Below, piece after piece: positions 61,733-64,000 of a DNA stretch of 64,000 bases. Origin of the DNA: GCA-2720975 sp964467985 (lineage in GTDB: Bacteria > Planctomycetota > UBA1135 > GCA-002686595). Both the position numbers and the translations under genes were made by a program. Positions within the stretch are counted from its first letter, which is position 1; every line of letters begins with the position of its first letter. The stretch covers positions 124,001 to 188,000 of the forward strand of contig CAYXTP010000004.1 of NCBI GenBank assembly GCA_964467985.1. Reading direction: 5' to 3'. The notes beneath the pieces were generated by a model. The model was not told where the DNA came from. It ran no database searches and worked only from the letters and a program-made list of their open reading frames with translations.

Positions 61733-63283
61733 CTACTCCGGGGCCGTATTGTCTCCGAAGCGCGGATCCAGGAAGCCCTTGAAGCCTTGCAAGGCCGTGC
61801 GTTGCATGTAGAACGCGAGCCCCCTTTCGGCGCCCAGTTCTTCCCCCCCACCGGCGCGGCCAGGCCCCCCGTGGATGGAGGCGGGCAGGACCATTCCCGG
61901 TGGAAGGCTCTGGGACACGCTGCGATCACTCGCGATCCACACACGTCCATGCCAAGGGGCAACGCCCACCACGTAGGCTTCGGTCCAATCCGGGTCATTC
62001 GAATAGACGCTCGTCACCAGCCCGCCACCCCCGAGGTTGACCAGGTCCACCGCCTCGTCCACCTCACCGGCGTAGGGCAGGATGGTCGAGACGGGACCAA
62101 AGACCTCGAGCTCGTGCAGAACACTGGCTCGGGAATCGGATGCGACGAGCAGGGTGGGCTGCACGAAACAGCCTCCGTGCTCGGTGGGTTCGGCTCCCCC
62201 TAGGACAACTTCGGAGACCTCCGCCAGACGCCCGATCCCCTGGCGTACGTCTTCCAGCTGTGCCAGGTCCGTGAGCGGGCCCAATCGATTGGCTCGATCG
62301 GCAGGATCGCCCATTTGGATACGGCCGAGCTCGGCGATCAGGTCCTCACGCACCTCGTCCACGCGCTCGGCGGGAACGAGGATGCGCCGCACCGCTGTGC
62401 ATTTCTGACCCGCCTTTTGCGTCATGTCGGTGACAAGGTTTGCCAGGAACGCGCCGTAGGTTTCCGAATCGGATTCCACGTCCGGGGCCAGCACAGCGGC
62501 ATTCAGGGAATCGGCCTCAATGTTGATGCGCACGTTGTGCGCCACGACGTTGGGGTGCCCTCGCAGCAGAGCTCCCGTCTTGGCAGAACCCGTAAAGGCC
62601 AGGCAGTCCTGCGGACCAAGGTGATCCAGCAAGCCGCCGGCAGATCCTGCGATGAATTGGAACGCCCCTTCCGGCAGGAGCCCGGAATCCACAGTGATCT
62701 GAGCCAGCCGCCACGCCAATAGGGCAGTGGGCGATCCGGGCTTTTCGATCACAGGCATACCCGCGAGCAGCGCACAAGCGGCCTTCTCGAACATGCCCCA
62801 GGCAGGGAAGTTGAACGCATTGATATGCACCGCCACACCTGGGCGTGAGCTCAGAATGTGCTGCCCCCAGAAGCGGGCCGTTCGGCCGAGCTGCACTCCG
62901 TCTCCGTCAGCCAAGGTCTTGCGCTCGCCGAGTGAACGGGCGTAGTAGGCGTAGGCCGCAAGGGTTCCGGTCGCACCATCGATATCAAACTTGGCATCCC
63001 CGCGGGTGTTGCCCCCACACACCCGGCCCAGCTCAATCAACTCCTCGCGCGCTTCATGGATGGCCGCGGAGAGGTCCTTGAGCATCTGGCCCCGTTGGGC
63101 AAAGTTCAACGCGCGCAGAGCCGGACCACCCACATCGCGGGCGTGGGCTGTCATGGCGGCCAAGTCCAAGCCACCCGAGGGCAATTGGGCCAGCGCAGCT
63201 CCGGAAGTGGGGTCGAGCAGGGTCCGAGGCTCGCCCGAGCCTTCCTGCCAGCGGCCGGCCACGTAGCTCGTCAGAGTGTGCAT
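61733..63283 (-). CDS. PaaZ/BoxD-type aldehyde dehydrogenase
   Basis: A 516-residue NAD(P)-dependent aldehyde dehydrogenase: NAFNFPAWGMFEKAA (156-170), IEADSLNAAVL (catalytic Glu256) and AGQKCTAVRR (catalytic Cys295). The KCTAVRR context and length fit the aldehyde dehydrogenase domain of PaaZ (phenylacetate ring-cleavage pathway) and BoxD (benzoate-CoA box pathway). The PaaZ MaoC hydratase domain is absent, so it is either a stand-alone semialdehyde dehydrogenase or acts with a separate hydratase. Met at 63283 matches the family N-terminus; 56 codons of open frame upstream read into the divergent murQ promoter region. Confidence 0.9.
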   Translation of the reverse strand: MHTLTSYVAGRWQEGSGEPRTLLDPTSGAALAQLPSGGLDLAAMTAHARDVGGPALRALNFAQRGQMLKDLSAAIHEAREELIELGRVCGGNTRGDAKFDIDGATGTLAAYAYYARSLGERKTLADGDGVQLGRTARFWGQHILSSRPGVAVHINAFNFPAWGMFEKAACALLAGMPVIEKPGSPTALLAWRLAQITVDSGLLPEGAFQFIAGSAGGLLDHLGPQDCLAFTGSAKTGALLRGHPNVVAHNVRINIEADSLNAAVLAPDVESDSETYGAFLANLVTDMTQKAGQKCTAVRRILVPAERVDEVREDLIAELGRIQMGDPADRANRLGPLTDLAQLEDVRQGIGRLAEVSEVVLGGAEPTEHGGCFVQPTLLVASDSRASVLHELEVFGPVSTILPYAGEVDEAVDLVNLGGGGLVTSVYSNDPDWTEAYVVGVAPWHGRVWIASDRSVSQSLPPGMVLPASIHGGPGRAGGGEELGAERGLAFYMQRTALQGFKGFLDPRFGDNTAPE

Positions 63284-63432
63284 GGGAACGTTCTTGGGGA
63301 AATCGGGTGAGTCAACTCTGGGCTGAAGGGCGAACAGGGTAGCGCATGGAACACGGGCCGCCCATCCCGACCCACCCACCAATCGGGCCACGGATTGAGG
63401 GAGCGCATGGACGATCCGGGTCCCGGGCAAGC

Positions 63433-63438
63433 TACCCT
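63433..63438 (+). promoter_or_regulatory. Probable -10 element (TACCCT) for leaderless murQ
   Basis: TACCCT ends six bases before the ATG at 63445, the same arrangement as upstream of the uracil-DNA glycosylase gene. Confidence 0.5.
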
Positions 63439-63444
63439 GGCCGC

Positions 63445-64000
63445 ATGGCAACTCCCAGCCCTGTTCAGCCGCCGGACCGCGGACACCTTAGCACCGAACA
63501 GCCCCACGCAGGAGCCAGGGACTTGGACCTGCTCTCCACACGGGATGCCCTGGAGTTGTTCAGCGCTGCAGACCAGGAGGCGGTGGCTGCTGTCGAAGCC
63601 GCTCGGGGGGATTTGGCCCTGGCCGTCGATCACGTTGCCGAGAAGCTGCGCCTAGGCGGACGACTTGTGCAGATCGGTGCGGGGACCAGCGGCCGCCTGG
63701 CCGTGCTCGACGCAAGTGAATGTCCACCCACGTTTTGTTCCGATCCCGACACGCTACAAGGAGTGATTGCTGGCGGGAGCAAGGCGCTCACCCAGGCGGT
63801 CGAAGGCGCAGAGGATTCGCGTGAGTTGGGTGTGGCCTGCGTGGACCAGCGCGAATTAGGACCTGGGGACGTTCTGCTCGGAATCAGTGCCGGAGGCACG
63901 ACGCCCTTTGTGCATGCGGCCATCGAGCGCGCCAGGCAGCGGGGCGCCACGACCATCTTCATGACCTGCGTACCGTCTCAACAGGTCGCGAGCCCGGCCG
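63445..64000 (+). CDS. murQ: N-acetylmuramic acid 6-phosphate etherase MurQ, C-terminus cut by window edge
   Basis: The first 185 residues are visible and run off the window. LSTEQPHAGARDLDLLST near the N-terminus, GGRLVQIGAGTSGRLAVLDA (SIS-domain sugar-phosphate site), SECPPTFCSDPDTLQGVIAGG, EGAEDSRELG and LLGISAGGTTPFVHAA are the MurQ series. MurQ cleaves the lactyl ether of MurNAc-6-phosphate to give GlcNAc-6-phosphate during peptidoglycan recycling. This agrees with the amidase at 11631 that the organism makes and turns over peptidoglycan. Confidence 0.93.
   Translation, partial: MATPSPVQPPDRGHLSTEQPHAGARDLDLLSTRDALELFSAADQEAVAAVEAARGDLALAVDHVAEKLRLGGRLVQIGAGTSGRLAVLDASECPPTFCSDPDTLQGVIAGGSKALTQAVEGAEDSRELGVACVDQRELGPGDVLLGISAGGTTPFVHAAIERARQRGATTIFMTCVPSQQVASPA

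Noticed and set aside
1..64000. tRNA, rRNA, prophage or insertion-sequence genes
   Set aside because: No T-loop-like GTTCGANNC contexts with acceptor stems, rRNA motifs, integrase, transposase or phage structural genes were recognised by reading. A covariance-model scan would settle the RNA part.

Overview
The window is GC-rich, gene-dense bacterial DNA, most likely a metagenome-assembled scaffold from the Planctomycetota or a close PVC relative. The best clue is a 79-residue small basic protein at 6907-7146 that opens with MSIHPSLRGVDTLVG, the hallmark of a PVC-restricted family. Supporting clues are secreted TPR and HEAT proteins, a c-type cytochrome paired with a beta-propeller, ASPIC/UnbV and SPOR proteins. 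A run of exactly 100 Ns (27773-27872) between copies of one 16-bp repeat marks a scaffold join. I saw no rRNA, tRNA, CRISPR array, prophage or insertion sequence.

Layout. 1-3912 (minus): a polysaccharide export operon (ABC-2 permease, Wzt-like ATPase, GT2 glycosyltransferase, PIG-L deacetylase cut by the window edge). 4020-8181 (minus): a lipoprotein, der, queE, the PVC small basic protein and a SPOR protein. 8445-11618 (plus): two secreted MA-like proteins, the first apparently without zinc ligands and the second with HEASH. 11631-15093 (minus): an amidase, a membrane protein and a TPR lipoprotein. 15216-17522 (plus): mtaB and a family-4 uracil-DNA glycosylase.

18244-31009 (plus) is the most unusual region: a TPR-secretin lipoprotein, a 982-residue secreted TPR protein, a second secreted repeat protein, ExbB, two ExbD proteins, the assembly gap, and a second TPR-secretin lipoprotein. 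No secretion ATPase, inner-membrane platform protein or pseudopilin lies nearby. I infer a trans-envelope apparatus driven by proton motive force. A 32-residue strip of the secretin domain recurs in a HEAT-repeat protein at 58985-60337.

31173-35775 (plus) holds a HAD hydrolase, a five-heme cytochrome and a beta-propeller protein. 35785-49482 holds two complete Opp/Dpp-type peptide transporters transcribed away from each other; the left one has enlarged permeases. The right end carries a fluoride channel, a GH99-like hydrolase, an ASPIC/UnbV lipoprotein, ridA-coaD, comEC, the HEAT protein, an unknown secreted protein, a PaaZ/BoxD-type aldehyde dehydrogenase and the start of murQ.

Regulation. 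Shine-Dalgarno sequences are rare. Seven first genes instead have TAnnnT six to nine bases before the start codon, the arrangement expected for leaderless mRNAs. Strong intrinsic terminators follow both secretin genes and the right-hand Opp operon.
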